Part shown: positions 44,636 to 53,681 of the stretch, one piece after another
Position numbering within the stretch: the first letter of the stretch is position 1
How the letters are laid out: each line of letters opens with the position of its first letter
DNA from: Phycisphaerae bacterium
GTDB lineage: Bacteria; Planctomycetota; Phycisphaerae; UBA1845; UTPLA1
Direction: 5' to 3'
Assembly (NCBI GenBank): GCA_019636475.1
Contig: JAHBXN010000001.1
Span: 558,001 to 622,000, forward strand
DNA length: 64,000 bases
Position numbers and translations under genes: made by a program
Notes under the pieces: model-generated
The model's input: the letters and a program-made list of their open reading frames with translations, nothing else
The model's database searches: none
Told to the model about the DNA's origin: nothing

Positions 44636-45409
44636 ATGCCGCTGGCGCTTCAAGGCTTACGCGAGATGCTGGTCTGTACCGTCGTGTTCGGCGGTGGAGC
44701 GGCGTTGTGCGCGTGGGGCGCGGTCTCGGGGTCGGCGTTGTGGTGGATCCCGGCGATTCCGCTCGCGGCGGTGTGGGTATTTACCATCGCTTTTTTTCGC
44801 GACCCCGAACGGGATATTCCAGCCGAAAGCGGCTCGCTCGTTTCGCCCGCTGATGGGAAGATCACGGAGATCACCCGGGTTGAGTCGCACGAGTGGATCG
44901 ATGGTCCGGCCCTGAAGATCAGCATCTTCCTTTCAATCTTCGATGTGCATATCAATCGCTCGCCCTGCTCCGGCCGGGTGCTGCGGACGGATTATCGCGC
45001 GGGTGAATTTCTTGACGCGCGCCATCCGGAGTGCGGCATTCGGAACGAATGCAACACGGTGGTTCTCGAAGCAAACGAGCCGCTCGGATCCGGGGCCGGC
45101 GTGGGTCCGACCGGCACACGCGTTGTCATTCGACAGGTGGCCGGATTGATCGCCCGACGGATTATCTGCCAGATCAGTCCGGGGGACTCGATCAGCCGTG
45201 GTGGTCGAATCGGGCTGATCAAGTTTGGCTCGCGAACGGATTTGATCGTGCCGGCGGATATCGGGCTGGAGCCGGTGGTTCAGGTAAACGATATGGTAAA
45301 AGGCGGATCGACGATTCTGATTCGGACCGTCCAATCGAAGGTGCGTTGTGAAGCGGACGCGCACCCGACCGAGCCGAGCGCGGCAACGATGTCATCGCAG
45401 AAGGCGTAG
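44636..45409 (+). CDS. psd: Phosphatidylserine decarboxylase proenzyme
   Basis: The enzyme converts phosphatidylserine to phosphatidylethanolamine in the membrane. The 257-residue protein has a membrane N-terminus (MLVCTVVFGGGAALCAWG), FFRDPERDIP, VSPADGKITEI, KISIFLSIFDVHINRSP and the self-cleavage site KFGSRTDL. Cleavage between G198 and S199 would create the pyruvoyl cofactor. The FGSR form and length match the short bacterial and archaeal class. The pssA gene follows after 11 bp, so the two steps of phosphatidylethanolamine synthesis are in one operon. Confidence 0.95.
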   Translation: MPLALQGLREMLVCTVVFGGGAALCAWGAVSGSALWWIPAIPLAAVWVFTIAFFRDPERDIPAESGSLVSPADGKITEITRVESHEWIDGPALKISIFLSIFDVHINRSPCSGRVLRTDYRAGEFLDARHPECGIRNECNTVVLEANEPLGSGAGVGPTGTRVVIRQVAGLIARRIICQISPGDSISRGGRIGLIKFGSRTDLIVPADIGLEPVVQVNDMVKGGSTILIRTVQSKVRCEADAHPTEPSAATMSSQKA

Positions 45410-45420
45410 CACCCAATCCC

Positions 45421-46476
45421 ATGAGACTCCGCAAACATCATGATCCCGCGGCCCGACGAGTTCGCCGCCGAGAGCGCGTTCTGAAGACGATCGGTGTGTT
45501 GCCGTCGCTCGCCACGCTCGGCAATCTGAGTTGCGGCCTGGGCGCGATCTACCTTTGCCTGCTTCATTCGCAGGCGGTCGCCATGAAAATTGTCGATCCG
45601 CCGATCGGCGGTGCAAAACTGGCGGCGATTTCGCCGTCTTTTGTGGCGGCGGCGGGATTCCTGCTGATCCTGGCGATGTGCTTCGATGGCATCGACGGGC
45701 GCCTCGCGCGTCTGGCGCGGAAGACGACGGAATTCGGGGCGCAGCTCGACTCGCTGGCTGACGTGGTCAGTTTCGGCGTCGCGCCGGCGTTGATGGTGCT
45801 GAGCATCTCGCAGCCCGCCACCTTCGTGGATATGAATGATCTGTCGTTCATCGACCGGGTGTACTGGCGTCTGGAATGGGTGATGGCTGCGGTGTACGTG
45901 TGCTGCGCGGCGCTGCGCCTGGCGCGATTCAACGTTGAGAACGAGGAAGACGAATCGGCTCACATGGAGTTTCGCGGTCTGCCGACTCCCGGAGCGGCAG
46001 GCGCGGTGATCGGCCTGGTGATCTGCCATCAGGGCCTTCTGCCCGATTTGAAGCTGCCGGAGTTTGCTCATGTGCTGGGCCGTGCGATGCCCGCTTATGC
46101 CCTACTGCTTGGCTTGCTGATGGTCAGCCCGTTCCGTTATCCGCACCTGGTCAATGCCGTCCTGCGCAGCCGTCGACCGTTCTGGCAGGTCGTCGCACTT
46201 TCGATGTCGGTGCTGATCGGATTCGTCGTTCAGTTTCATATCACCTTGTGGATCGTGACTTCGGCGTACGCTCTGTCCGGGCCATTCAATATGGCGATGC
46301 TGCGGCTTCGCGGCCGGAGCGAAACGGTCCAGCGGTCGGATGAGGTCGCGCTGCCCCCGATCCTGGTGGGGCCGCTCGAAACATTCGAGGATGACGAGGA
46401 CGAGCATCACGCCGACGCGCCGTCCGATGACCCCGAAGACCGAGGCGGCGGAGATTCCACGCGGTACACGGCCTGA
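45421..46476 (+). CDS. pssA: CDP-diacylglycerol-serine O-phosphatidyltransferase
   Basis: The enzyme joins serine to CDP-diacylglycerol to make phosphatidylserine, the substrate of the gene upstream. The CDP-alcohol phosphotransferase signature is complete: D92-G93, A96-R97, G106, D110 and D114 (FDGIDGRLARLARKTTE, then GAQLDSLADV). Six or more membrane helices are spread through residues 35-290. The 351-residue chain ends in an acidic tail. CdsA, which makes its CDP-diacylglycerol substrate, is encoded at 55.1 kb. Confidence 0.95.
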   Translation: MRLRKHHDPAARRVRRRERVLKTIGVLPSLATLGNLSCGLGAIYLCLLHSQAVAMKIVDPPIGGAKLAAISPSFVAAAGFLLILAMCFDGIDGRLARLARKTTEFGAQLDSLADVVSFGVAPALMVLSISQPATFVDMNDLSFIDRVYWRLEWVMAAVYVCCAALRLARFNVENEEDESAHMEFRGLPTPGAAGAVIGLVICHQGLLPDLKLPEFAHVLGRAMPAYALLLGLLMVSPFRYPHLVNAVLRSRRPFWQVVALSMSVLIGFVVQFHITLWIVTSAYALSGPFNMAMLRLRGRSETVQRSDEVALPPILVGPLETFEDDEDEHHADAPSDDPEDRGGGDSTRYTA

Positions 46477-46587
46477 ATTGCCACGATCCACCCGTCTGAA
46501 TTCGTGATCCTTCGCTTATCGCGCAAATTCCGCATGACCAACCGGCAGAAATTGCAGGCGTGCGAACGTTTCCGCCGATAAGTCAGA

Positions 46588-47595
46588 ATGGCTCTCGCCG
46601 TTCCGACTCATCCAGCCGCCGATGCTTCCATCGTATCCCCGCCGATGCAGTGCGTTGGCTGCGGGTTGATGCAGTCGCCAGGTCGCCCGGCCCTGCGACG
46701 CAACGGCGGAACGCTTCCATTCGATCTGCATCGATGCGGCGGTTGCGGACTGGTGCAGCAGCATCCCCGCGAGTCCACGGCAAAGCTGGCCGCTCACTAC
46801 GGTCACAACTACTACGTCTTCAAGGAGGACAATGCGCGCCGATGGGCACGAGCCGTGCAACAGTATTGCATCCATCTTCGAGGGCTTGAGCGTCGATCAC
46901 CGAAGCGGCTTCTGGACGTGGGCTGCGCGCTGGGGCATCTGGCGGCGCTTGCAAAGCGTCGCGGCTGGCGCGTGACGGGAATTGATGTCTCGGCCGAGGC
47001 GGTGAGTCGCGCGGTTTCGACGTTTAGCATTGATGCGCTGGCCGGTCAGTTGTCGCAGTATCTTTCGGTTCTGCCGCGATTCGATGTCGTGTTTCTGGGC
47101 GACGTGCTGGAGCACGTGGGCGATCCGGCGAGATTCCTTTTGAATGTTCACAGCTGCCTCGCTCCGAATGGCGTCGTGTGCATCGATACGCCGAACTGGG
47201 GCGGATGGTGGCGGCGGGTGGCGCGATCACGATGGATCGGCATCAACCCGTTTCACGTCAATCTCTTTGATGGAAGGTCGCTTGGCGCGATGCTCGCGCG
47301 ATGTGGAATGGATGTCACGCGGACGACATCTTACACTCACTGCCGATATGCGGCGCCGTCCGCGCGACCCGAGCTTCGGGGACTGATCGGGGCGATGCCC
47401 GATGCGCTGGCCTGGCGAACGGGCGCCCTGCTCGATCGCATGAGCCGAATTGGCGCATGGGCGGACTTGCGGACCGCTCCTCCCACGACGCTGGACACCG
47501 CGGCCGCCACGGCCGACCGGCTCTGGCGGCGCGGGTATCGCCTGCACCCTTCTTTGCTGGGGGACAATCTCGTCGTGCATGCCCAAAAGCGCTAA
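46588..47595 (+). CDS. Class I SAM-dependent methyltransferase with N-terminal zinc ribbon
   Basis: The 335-residue protein starts with two cysteine pairs (QCVGCGL and RCGGCGLVQ) forming a probable zinc ribbon, followed by LAAHYGHNYYVF. The methyltransferase core has motif I LLDVGCALGHLAALA, the acidic GIDVSAEAV, VVFLGDVLEHVGDPARF and FHVNLFDGRSL. This layout is common in Methyltransf_23 proteins tied to surface sugar or lipid modification. The substrate is not evident. It follows pssA by 111 bp. Confidence 0.85.
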   Translation: MALAVPTHPAADASIVSPPMQCVGCGLMQSPGRPALRRNGGTLPFDLHRCGGCGLVQQHPRESTAKLAAHYGHNYYVFKEDNARRWARAVQQYCIHLRGLERRSPKRLLDVGCALGHLAALAKRRGWRVTGIDVSAEAVSRAVSTFSIDALAGQLSQYLSVLPRFDVVFLGDVLEHVGDPARFLLNVHSCLAPNGVVCIDTPNWGGWWRRVARSRWIGINPFHVNLFDGRSLGAMLARCGMDVTRTTSYTHCRYAAPSARPELRGLIGAMPDALAWRTGALLDRMSRIGAWADLRTAPPTTLDTAAATADRLWRRGYRLHPSLLGDNLVVHAQKR

Positions 47596-47753
47596 CCCAG
47601 TCGAATCCGACAGCCCGTGAGGGTACGATCCGGTCCGGTCAGCGGCGGGCGCATGACCGATTGCGGAGATCAAGTGCTGCCGCATCGCGCGGCGGCGGCG
47701 ATGCGGCAATCCGTCGCCGGAATTGCGTCGCGCCGAACTCACGGAGGCAAACC

Positions 47754-48104
47754 ATGACAGACGAGACGGCGACAATAGCCGACCTGAAGCGGCTCATTCA
47801 AGAATTCGTCAACGAGCGTGACTGGTCGCAATTCCATACGCCCAAAAATCTCTCGATGTCGATTGCGATCGAGGCCGCGGAGCTGATGGAGCACTTTCAA
47901 TGGACAGAGGGTGGCGGATCGAGTCGCCCGACCGATGATCCGGTGGTCATGCAAGAGGTTCGCGAAGAACTCGCTGACATTCTGTGTTACGCGCTATCAT
48001 TCGCCAATGCACTAGGAATCGACGTGAACGATGCGGTGCGAGAGAAGATGGTGAAGAACGCGGCGAAATATCCGTCGGAACGGTATCGCGGGCGATTCAG
48101 ATAA
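47754..48104 (+). CDS. MazG-like nucleotide pyrophosphohydrolase (dCTPase/iMazG type)
   Basis: The 116-residue all-helical enzyme cleaves NTPs or dNTPs to the monophosphate and pyrophosphate, a house-cleaning role. It has the metal-binding motifs EAAELMEHFQW and EELADILCY (EExxE...ExxD type). GGAGG at 47743-47747 sits six bases before the ATG, fixing the start; the open frame extends 150 codons upstream without support. The related RS21-C6/dCTPase group has the same start pattern (ERDWSQFHTPKNLSMSIAIE). Confidence 0.93.
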   Translation: MTDETATIADLKRLIQEFVNERDWSQFHTPKNLSMSIAIEAAELMEHFQWTEGGGSSRPTDDPVVMQEVREELADILCYALSFANALGIDVNDAVREKMVKNAAKYPSERYRGRFR

Positions 48105-48173
48105 TCGGCCGGAGACTTCGGTTCGCGCTGGGAACCACAACCACCGATTTGAATCGGGATCCGTGTGCCCGAA

Positions 48174-49283
48174 TCAGGGCATGGGAACAACCCTCTCCAG
48201 CAGCTTGAGATCGTTCTGATCGCCGAACGGGAAGATCGATCGGCTGAGCGGAGCCGTTTTGAAATTCTGGTCTTCGAGCAGCGTGCTGGCCGATCCGGTG
48301 TTATCCATGAGCGCCGTCACGTCCGAGACATGATTGAGTCCGAGCAGGTGCCCCGCCTCGTGGGCCGCGACGTTTCCGATTGCAATGCCGATTCCCGTCA
48401 CGGTGGGCCGTTGGGCGAAGGGGTCGTCGAACCGTTCGATGAAGACAATGCCGTCGTCGCACCGATCCCGGTTGCCGACATCGACATCATCGGCAATTCC
48501 GAATTTCGTTCCGCTATAGGCTCCGAAGTGAATCGCGCTGAACGTACCCGGCGTGAGCATGGGATTCTCATCGCTGGTGACAATTTCGAGTCCGGTGGCC
48601 GCGAAGTTGTCCTTGACGGTATCAATGATGATCTGTTTGATCGCGGCGGTTTCGCCGGCGTACGCATCATCGATGTCGGCGGCATCGAAGACCTTGAGGT
48701 TATACGACCCATCGCCCGCGATGGTCACCGGTCCGCCGGCAAAGTTCAGGAGCAGGGTCTGAACGGCCGGCAGGGTCACCACGCCGCCGCGAGTGATCTG
48801 CACGCGGACGTTGTAGCTGCCGCCGCGCGTGGACTGGAAGTATTTTGTGATCGCGAGATAGAACTGATCGCCCGCGACGGTGACGACATCATCAATGGCG
48901 GAATTGAAGTTGTTTGCGTCGAAATCGACATCGTCGTTGATCGACCACAGTTCCTTGTCCTGATCGAAGATCGCGATCGTCGGATCGAGAAGACTGCCTG
49001 ATGCCGCATCCACGGTGACTCGAATTCGATCGCCGACGGCCATCGGCCCGAGGTCATACACATCGGCGACCTGCGAACCGATCGTGCCGCTGAATTCGGA
49101 CACATCGTTGGCACCATATGAGACCAGCTTCGCCGTCGCAAAGGATGAGCCGGTATTACTCGGAGGATTGACGATCGGCAGCATCGAGAACAGATCGCAG
49201 GCCGAGAATGCGATGCAGCCCAGGATCAGTCCGAAAGCCATCGCCGTGTCGCGAACACGCGAGAAGGAATGTGAGTATCTCAC
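48174..49283 (-). CDS. Lipoprotein metzincin-type zinc metalloprotease with PPC-like domain
   Basis: The 369-residue protein starts with a GTG after GGAG, and its leader (LILGCIAFSAC) ends in a lipobox, so it is likely anchored outside the cytoplasm. A beta-sandwich region (about 60-155: DRIRVTVDAASGSLLDPTIA, DQFYLAITKYFQSTRGG) resembles the bacterial pre-peptidase C-terminal domain. The catalytic motif HEAGHLLGLNH gives zinc ligands H308, H312 and H318 with E309, and TALMDNTG fits a Met-turn. This is the metzincin arrangement. The substrate is unknown. Confidence 0.85.
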   Translation of the reverse strand: MRYSHSFSRVRDTAMAFGLILGCIAFSACDLFSMLPIVNPPSNTGSSFATAKLVSYGANDVSEFSGTIGSQVADVYDLGPMAVGDRIRVTVDAASGSLLDPTIAIFDQDKELWSINDDVDFDANNFNSAIDDVVTVAGDQFYLAITKYFQSTRGGSYNVRVQITRGGVVTLPAVQTLLLNFAGGPVTIAGDGSYNLKVFDAADIDDAYAGETAAIKQIIIDTVKDNFAATGLEIVTSDENPMLTPGTFSAIHFGAYSGTKFGIADDVDVGNRDRCDDGIVFIERFDDPFAQRPTVTGIGIAIGNVAAHEAGHLLGLNHVSDVTALMDNTGSASTLLEDQNFKTAPLSRSIFPFGDQNDLKLLERVVPMP

Positions 49284-49798
49284 GGAAGTCTCCAGTTCGT
49301 CGAGTTCGTCCCGAAACCCTTCGGGATGAACGCGAGACCATGATAATCGACGGGCCTCGGCCGCACACGTCGGCAGGCTGCGCCAGCCGGTCTTGCGAAT
49401 TCATCGGTTTCGCGGCGGCCTCAATGCGAAGCGCATTATCCTCCTATTGAGCCGGGTGCGCCGCACATTACGGAGCGGTCCGAAAAAGGGCTGGTGAACA
49501 ACGGCGTGTTTCGATGGATCTGGAATGCAGCATCGGGAAAAAGCTAAGTCATCATAAGCGGCGTTGCACGAACTTCGCCTCAATGACGCCGCGGTTTGAG
49601 CCGATCTCGGAACAGAACCGAAGAGCCGACCGCACCGTCCAGCGCGGTGGGTCGGAGCGGGCGGAGGGACGCACGGTTCCCGGCGCTTTCCGGATTGGGG
49701 AAAAAGCAGCGCAGCGTGGGCGACGCCGACCTCCTTCAGAGGATCGATGGTCGCCCGCGCCATTTTCCGCCTGCCTGGTGAAAAATCAACGGACATAT
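49284..49798. other. Intergenic region, no gene seen
   Basis: The stretch lies upstream of the metzincin gene and downstream of the FMN reductase gene, both on the minus strand. Open frames on both strands (131 and 114 codons) have Arg/Pro/Ser-rich, shadow-like composition and no ribosome binding site. It probably holds the metzincin promoter. Confidence 0.5.
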
Positions 49799-50383
49799 CT
49801 AGACGGCTTTCAGCTTCCGAGTCACGAACGCAAGGCGGTGTCCCAATGCTTCGACTGATTCATGAAGCGTTGCATCTTTCAAGCGTCCATCGCCTTCAAA
49901 CGCCTGATGTGCCGTCGGTATGGCACGCTGCTCGGGCAAGACGATCATGTTGAGATTGCCGAGTATCGCTCGAAGGTGGACCAGGCCGCGAAGCCCTCCG
50001 AGCGCGCCGGGCGATGCCGCCATCAGGACTGCTGTTTTTCCGCTGAAGGCCGCCAACGGCCGCTCTCCGGCTGCCGCGCGGGAAACCCAGTCGATCGCAT
50101 TCTTCAGCACGGCGCTGATCGAACTGTTGTACTCCGGCGATGAGATGATGAACCCATCGGATGCGATCATCAGTTTCTTCAACTGAGTGGCGCACGGGGG
50201 CGGACCTTCTCGCGATTCCAGGTCCTCGTCGAACAGGGGCATTGCGAAGTCTCGAAGGTCGGCCACCGTGACGACCGCGCCGGCTTTTCGAGCGCCTTCC
50301 GCGGCGATCTTCACCAGCTTTTTGTTGAGCGACTGCGTGCGCGTGCTTCCTGCGAATGCGAGCAACTGAACAGGATCGGACAT
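49799..50383 (-). CDS. NADPH-dependent FMN reductase family protein
   Basis: The 194-residue flavodoxin-like protein has LLAFAGSTRTQSLNKKLV (FMN phosphate loop), LRDFAMPLFDEDLES, FIISSPEYNSSISAVLKNAI (ring contact) and GKTAVLMAASPGALGG. It would reduce FMN, quinones or azo compounds with NADPH. A GAGG lies ahead of the ATG. It is one of two redox-type genes with PhzF just upstream, 145 bp away on the same strand. Confidence 0.92.
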   Translation of the reverse strand: MSDPVQLLAFAGSTRTQSLNKKLVKIAAEGARKAGAVVTVADLRDFAMPLFDEDLESREGPPPCATQLKKLMIASDGFIISSPEYNSSISAVLKNAIDWVSRAAAGERPLAAFSGKTAVLMAASPGALGGLRGLVHLRAILGNLNMIVLPEQRAIPTAHQAFEGDGRLKDATLHESVEALGHRLAFVTRKLKAV

Positions 50384-50528
50384 GATGGATTCCTCAATCG
50401 GCCTCGGCCGGTCATGGCGAACTGATCGGAGGATTATTGTGTGCCCGTGTGCTTATTTCCGCACGGGGAAAATCCTGAGAAGCGGGGAGCCATACCGACG
50501 GCAGGGGACAGGCTGAAGTCGTTTGCGA

Positions 50529-51506
50529 TCAGCAGCCTTTGTAAAGGCGGCCCGATGCGGGATCCGCCGGCAGCCGATTCAGGATGCCGGAAGCCGTGGT
50601 GACGCAGTTGCCACCGATGCGAACCTTTCGCTGAATGGCACCGTCTTCGCCCGGCTCCTCACTGACGACGACTCGCACCAGGCCGGCGCGTCCGCCGGAC
50701 TTGCCTTGTGCACAGAGAAAATCCGCGCGCCCGTCGATCGTGGGCACGATGCCGCATTGGACCAGTTGCAGACCAAACGGACCATGTGCGCTGCCTGTGA
50801 CGGGGTCTTCGTCGACGCCGGCATTCGGCGCGAAAAATCGCGACTGGGCCGCCACTGCGGCGGACAGGGTCTCGAAGCAGGTTATGAAGATTCCGCGCAA
50901 CCCGCCCGCACGCCGGCAATACTCGATCAGTCCGCTCATTGACGGCTGCATCTGAAGCAGCACGGGGAGCGAGGTGATTGCGAAGATGATATCGTCATCG
51001 TGGGTTCGGATCGGCTTGAAGCGTGGATCGACGAGATCCATCGTGATCCCCAGGTGCGGCAGGAGCGGGGATAAATTGACTGGTGTCTTTTTTGGTTCGT
51101 TATGCGGCGCGTCGAACCAGATCGTAACGACCTGAGCCGGATCGCGGGATCTTTCCAGTCGCAGCGTGACGATGCCGCTGCGCGTTTCAATCGGGATGAT
51201 GGTGCCCGGTTCATCGAAGGCGCCTGCGAAGTGCCCGTCCTCGATCACGGCGTGAAAGGCCCCGATTGTCGCATGGCCGCAGAAATTTACCTCGCACCCG
51301 GGTGTAAACCAGCGAAAGCGAAGAGCTGCGTCTCGAACGGTGGGATTGAGAATGAAGGTCGTCTCGCTGGCATTGAATTCGGCGGCAATCAACTGCATCT
51401 GACGATCGGTCAGCGCATCGGCGTCAAAGACGACGCCGGCGACATTTCCGGCGTAGGAAGAGCTTGTAAATGCGTCAACTAGCTTGAATCGCAGCGGTTC
51501 AGACAT
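50529..51506 (-). CDS. PhzF family epimerase/isomerase
   Basis: PhzF-fold proteins are cofactor-free isomerases; PhzF itself acts in phenazine synthesis, but most homologues have unknown substrates. The 325-residue chain shows two related halves: LVDAFTSSSYAGNVAGVVFD with FNASETTFIL, then FCGHATIGAFHAV, and in the second half NAGVDEDPVTGSAHGPFG. The catalytic Glu is in NASETTF. No other phenazine gene is present, so a housekeeping role is more likely. AGGAG precedes the ATG. Confidence 0.93.
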   Translation of the reverse strand: MSEPLRFKLVDAFTSSSYAGNVAGVVFDADALTDRQMQLIAAEFNASETTFILNPTVRDAALRFRWFTPGCEVNFCGHATIGAFHAVIEDGHFAGAFDEPGTIIPIETRSGIVTLRLERSRDPAQVVTIWFDAPHNEPKKTPVNLSPLLPHLGITMDLVDPRFKPIRTHDDDIIFAITSLPVLLQMQPSMSGLIEYCRRAGGLRGIFITCFETLSAAVAAQSRFFAPNAGVDEDPVTGSAHGPFGLQLVQCGIVPTIDGRADFLCAQGKSGGRAGLVRVVVSEEPGEDGAIQRKVRIGGNCVTTASGILNRLPADPASGRLYKGC

Positions 51507-51658
51507 GGCGGCGGACTCCTGACGTTCTCAATACAGGTCGATGATACCTCGATGCCGCGGAGTGCGGTACGCCACGAGGCCGCTAAAAGCGAAGGGATGC
51601 GCCTGGCGCATCGCCGACCGGCCATTGTCGCCGCGCGCGGGTCGGCTAGACTAGCGAC

Positions 51659-52039
51659 ATGGACGCACCCTCGCCGCTCGGACCGACGCAACAACAGCGC
51701 AATTGGGCGATGCTCGCTCATCTGGCGGGTCTGGCGTTTCTCATGCCGCCGTTCGGCAACATCATCGGACCGCTTCTGATCTGGCAGATCAAGCGGAAAG
51801 AACTGGGCGAGTTCGTTGGGGCCAGCGCACGGGAAGCTCTGAATTTTCAGTTCTCGTTCACTGTGATGGTGATGTTCGTCGCGAGTCTGAATATTCTGCC
51901 GATCGCCCGCGTCGGCAGCGTGTCGATCCTCGGACTCTTCGTCCTGGTGCTGTTGAATCTGTATTCATGCGTCGTCGCGGCAATACGATCGAACGAGGGC
52001 GAGATCTTCCGTTACCCCTACGCCTTCCGGCCATTCTGA
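51659..52039 (+). CDS. DUF4870 domain membrane protein
   Basis: The 126-residue protein matches the DUF4870/Tic20-like pattern: NWAMLAHLAGLAFLMPPFGN, GPLLIWQIKRKE, AREALNFQFSFTVMV, two membrane helices after it, and the end RYPYAFRPF. The family function is unknown. It stands alone between the divergent PhzF gene and the transporter. Confidence 0.88.
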   Translation: MDAPSPLGPTQQQRNWAMLAHLAGLAFLMPPFGNIIGPLLIWQIKRKELGEFVGASAREALNFQFSFTVMVMFVASLNILPIARVGSVSILGLFVLVLLNLYSCVVAAIRSNEGEIFRYPYAFRPF

Positions 52040-52150
52040 ATAGACTGGTCGCAGGGCGGTGGTGTACGGCACACACTGCGACCATGCCGCGACGCGCATC
52101 GAACTGCCGGCGCGTCAGCAATCGAAATCCAGCTTTGGAGTGACTGAAAC

Positions 52151-53608
52151 ATGGCGATGCCCCAACCGGCCGAACAAACGACCACCGGCGCTGAGACCCT
52201 GAAGCTCAGTTGGCGGTTTCCGGCGACATTCTGGGTGGCAAACATCGCCGAGCTCTTCGAGCGGGCCGCGTTCTACGGAATGTTCATCGCCCTTTCAATG
52301 TATCTGACCAATGTGGTCGGCTTCACTGATGTTTCGTCCGGATGGGTGACCGCGGTTTTTTCATTCGCGCTGTATCTGCTGCCGCCATTCATGGGAACCA
52401 TCGCCGACAAGATCGGCTTTCGCATTTCACTGATTGCGGCGTTTGTTTCGCTTGCATGCGGGTACGCCCTGCTGGGCGCGCTGCCGAACAAAATTGCGGC
52501 GGCGTTCGCGCTGGCGCTGATCGCCGGCGGCGGTGCGATCGTCAAGCCTGTCATACTTGGTACGGCGGCGAAATGTTCCGACCAACTCCACCGTGCACGC
52601 GCGTTCTCGATTTTCTACTTCATGGTCAACATCGGTGCGTTTGGCGGTAAAACGATTGCCGCGCCGCTGCGCACCGGGTTTGATCTGCCGTGGTACGGTC
52701 GCCTCGAACTGGGTCTGGTTTACATCAATTACTATGCGGCGACCATGGCGGTCATCGCCCTGCTGCTCGTCGCCCTTGCCTATCGCAATCCCGATTCGGA
52801 AGGCACCGGAAAGACACTCAGCGAGGTGATTGAGGGGTTTCTTCGCGTTTTGAGAAACGGTCGATTCATGGTGCTGATTCTCATCGTTGCCGGCTTCTGG
52901 CTGATACAAGGCCAGCTCTATGCGTCGATGCCGAAGTACATGATCCGTCTGCTTGGTGACAGCGCGAAGCCCGAATGGCTCGCGAATGTGAATCCCTTCG
53001 TTGTCGTGTTATTTGTCATGCCGATTACCCAGTTCGTTCGAAACTTCAAGCCCGAAACGTCCATCGGGATCGCGCTTACAATCATACCGCTTTCGGCACT
53101 GACCGTTGCCATGACGCCGCTATTGCAGGCGCAGACAGGTAATTCGGTATCGGTGTTGGGACTTTTCACACTGCACCCGCTCACGATGATGGTGATCATC
53201 GGCATCGCGCTTCAGGGATTCGCCGAGTGTTTCCTTTCTCCGAAGTTCATGGAGTATGCCTCGAGGCAGGCGCCCCGCGGAGAAGAAGGACTCTACATGG
53301 GATTCCAGAATCTGCCGGTGGCGGTTTCGTGGCTGGTGGGATTCATCATGTCGGGCTACCTGCTTGACGCCTTCTGCCCGGACCCCGCAAAACTGGCTGC
53401 GACGAATCCGCTTGCCCATGCCCAATGGAAATCCGCGATCGAAACCGGCAGCGAACTTCCGAGCGCCTACGCAAGCGCCCATTATATCTGGTACACCTTC
53501 GCGGCAATCGGTGGCGTCGCGCTGGTCGCAATGAGAATCTTCAACCACATCACCGGGCGGACCGATCGACTTCGCGAGGCGATGGCGGATCAGACAACAG
53601 GCGCGTGA
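52151..53608 (+). CDS. POT family proton-coupled peptide transporter
   Basis: The 485-residue protein has about 12 to 14 membrane helices and the POT proton motif ExxER in ELFERAAFYGMF, then FMGTIADKIGFRISL, GGGAIVKPVILG and FSIFYFMVNIGAFGG (PTR2 signatures). It should import di- or tripeptides, or related compounds, with protons. GGAG precedes the ATG. The secreted C45 acyltransferase gene follows after 73 bp on the same strand, so they may share a peptide-related task. Confidence 0.9.
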   Translation: MAMPQPAEQTTTGAETLKLSWRFPATFWVANIAELFERAAFYGMFIALSMYLTNVVGFTDVSSGWVTAVFSFALYLLPPFMGTIADKIGFRISLIAAFVSLACGYALLGALPNKIAAAFALALIAGGGAIVKPVILGTAAKCSDQLHRARAFSIFYFMVNIGAFGGKTIAAPLRTGFDLPWYGRLELGLVYINYYAATMAVIALLLVALAYRNPDSEGTGKTLSEVIEGFLRVLRNGRFMVLILIVAGFWLIQGQLYASMPKYMIRLLGDSAKPEWLANVNPFVVVLFVMPITQFVRNFKPETSIGIALTIIPLSALTVAMTPLLQAQTGNSVSVLGLFTLHPLTMMVIIGIALQGFAECFLSPKFMEYASRQAPRGEEGLYMGFQNLPVAVSWLVGFIMSGYLLDAFCPDPAKLAATNPLAHAQWKSAIETGSELPSAYASAHYIWYTFAAIGGVALVAMRIFNHITGRTDRLREAMADQTTGA

Positions 53609-53681
53609 ATCAGCATGAAGCAATTCGATCTCCCGCTATAATGGCCTGTTTGATACCAAGTCAGCACGGAATGGAGCGCAT

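Noticed and set aside
44154-44915. A 253-codon plus-strand frame ahead of and overlapping psd
   Set aside because: It overlaps the gcdH-like start and runs out of frame through psd. It is Ser/Arg-rich with no motif.
47301-47753. Upstream extension of the MazG-like frame
   Set aside because: A strong GGAGG places the start at 47754, and the extension overlaps the methyltransferase gene in another frame.
49401-49858. Two open frames of 131 and 114 codons on opposite strands
   Set aside because: Composition is shadow-like, neither has a ribosome binding site, and neither shows a recognisable motif.
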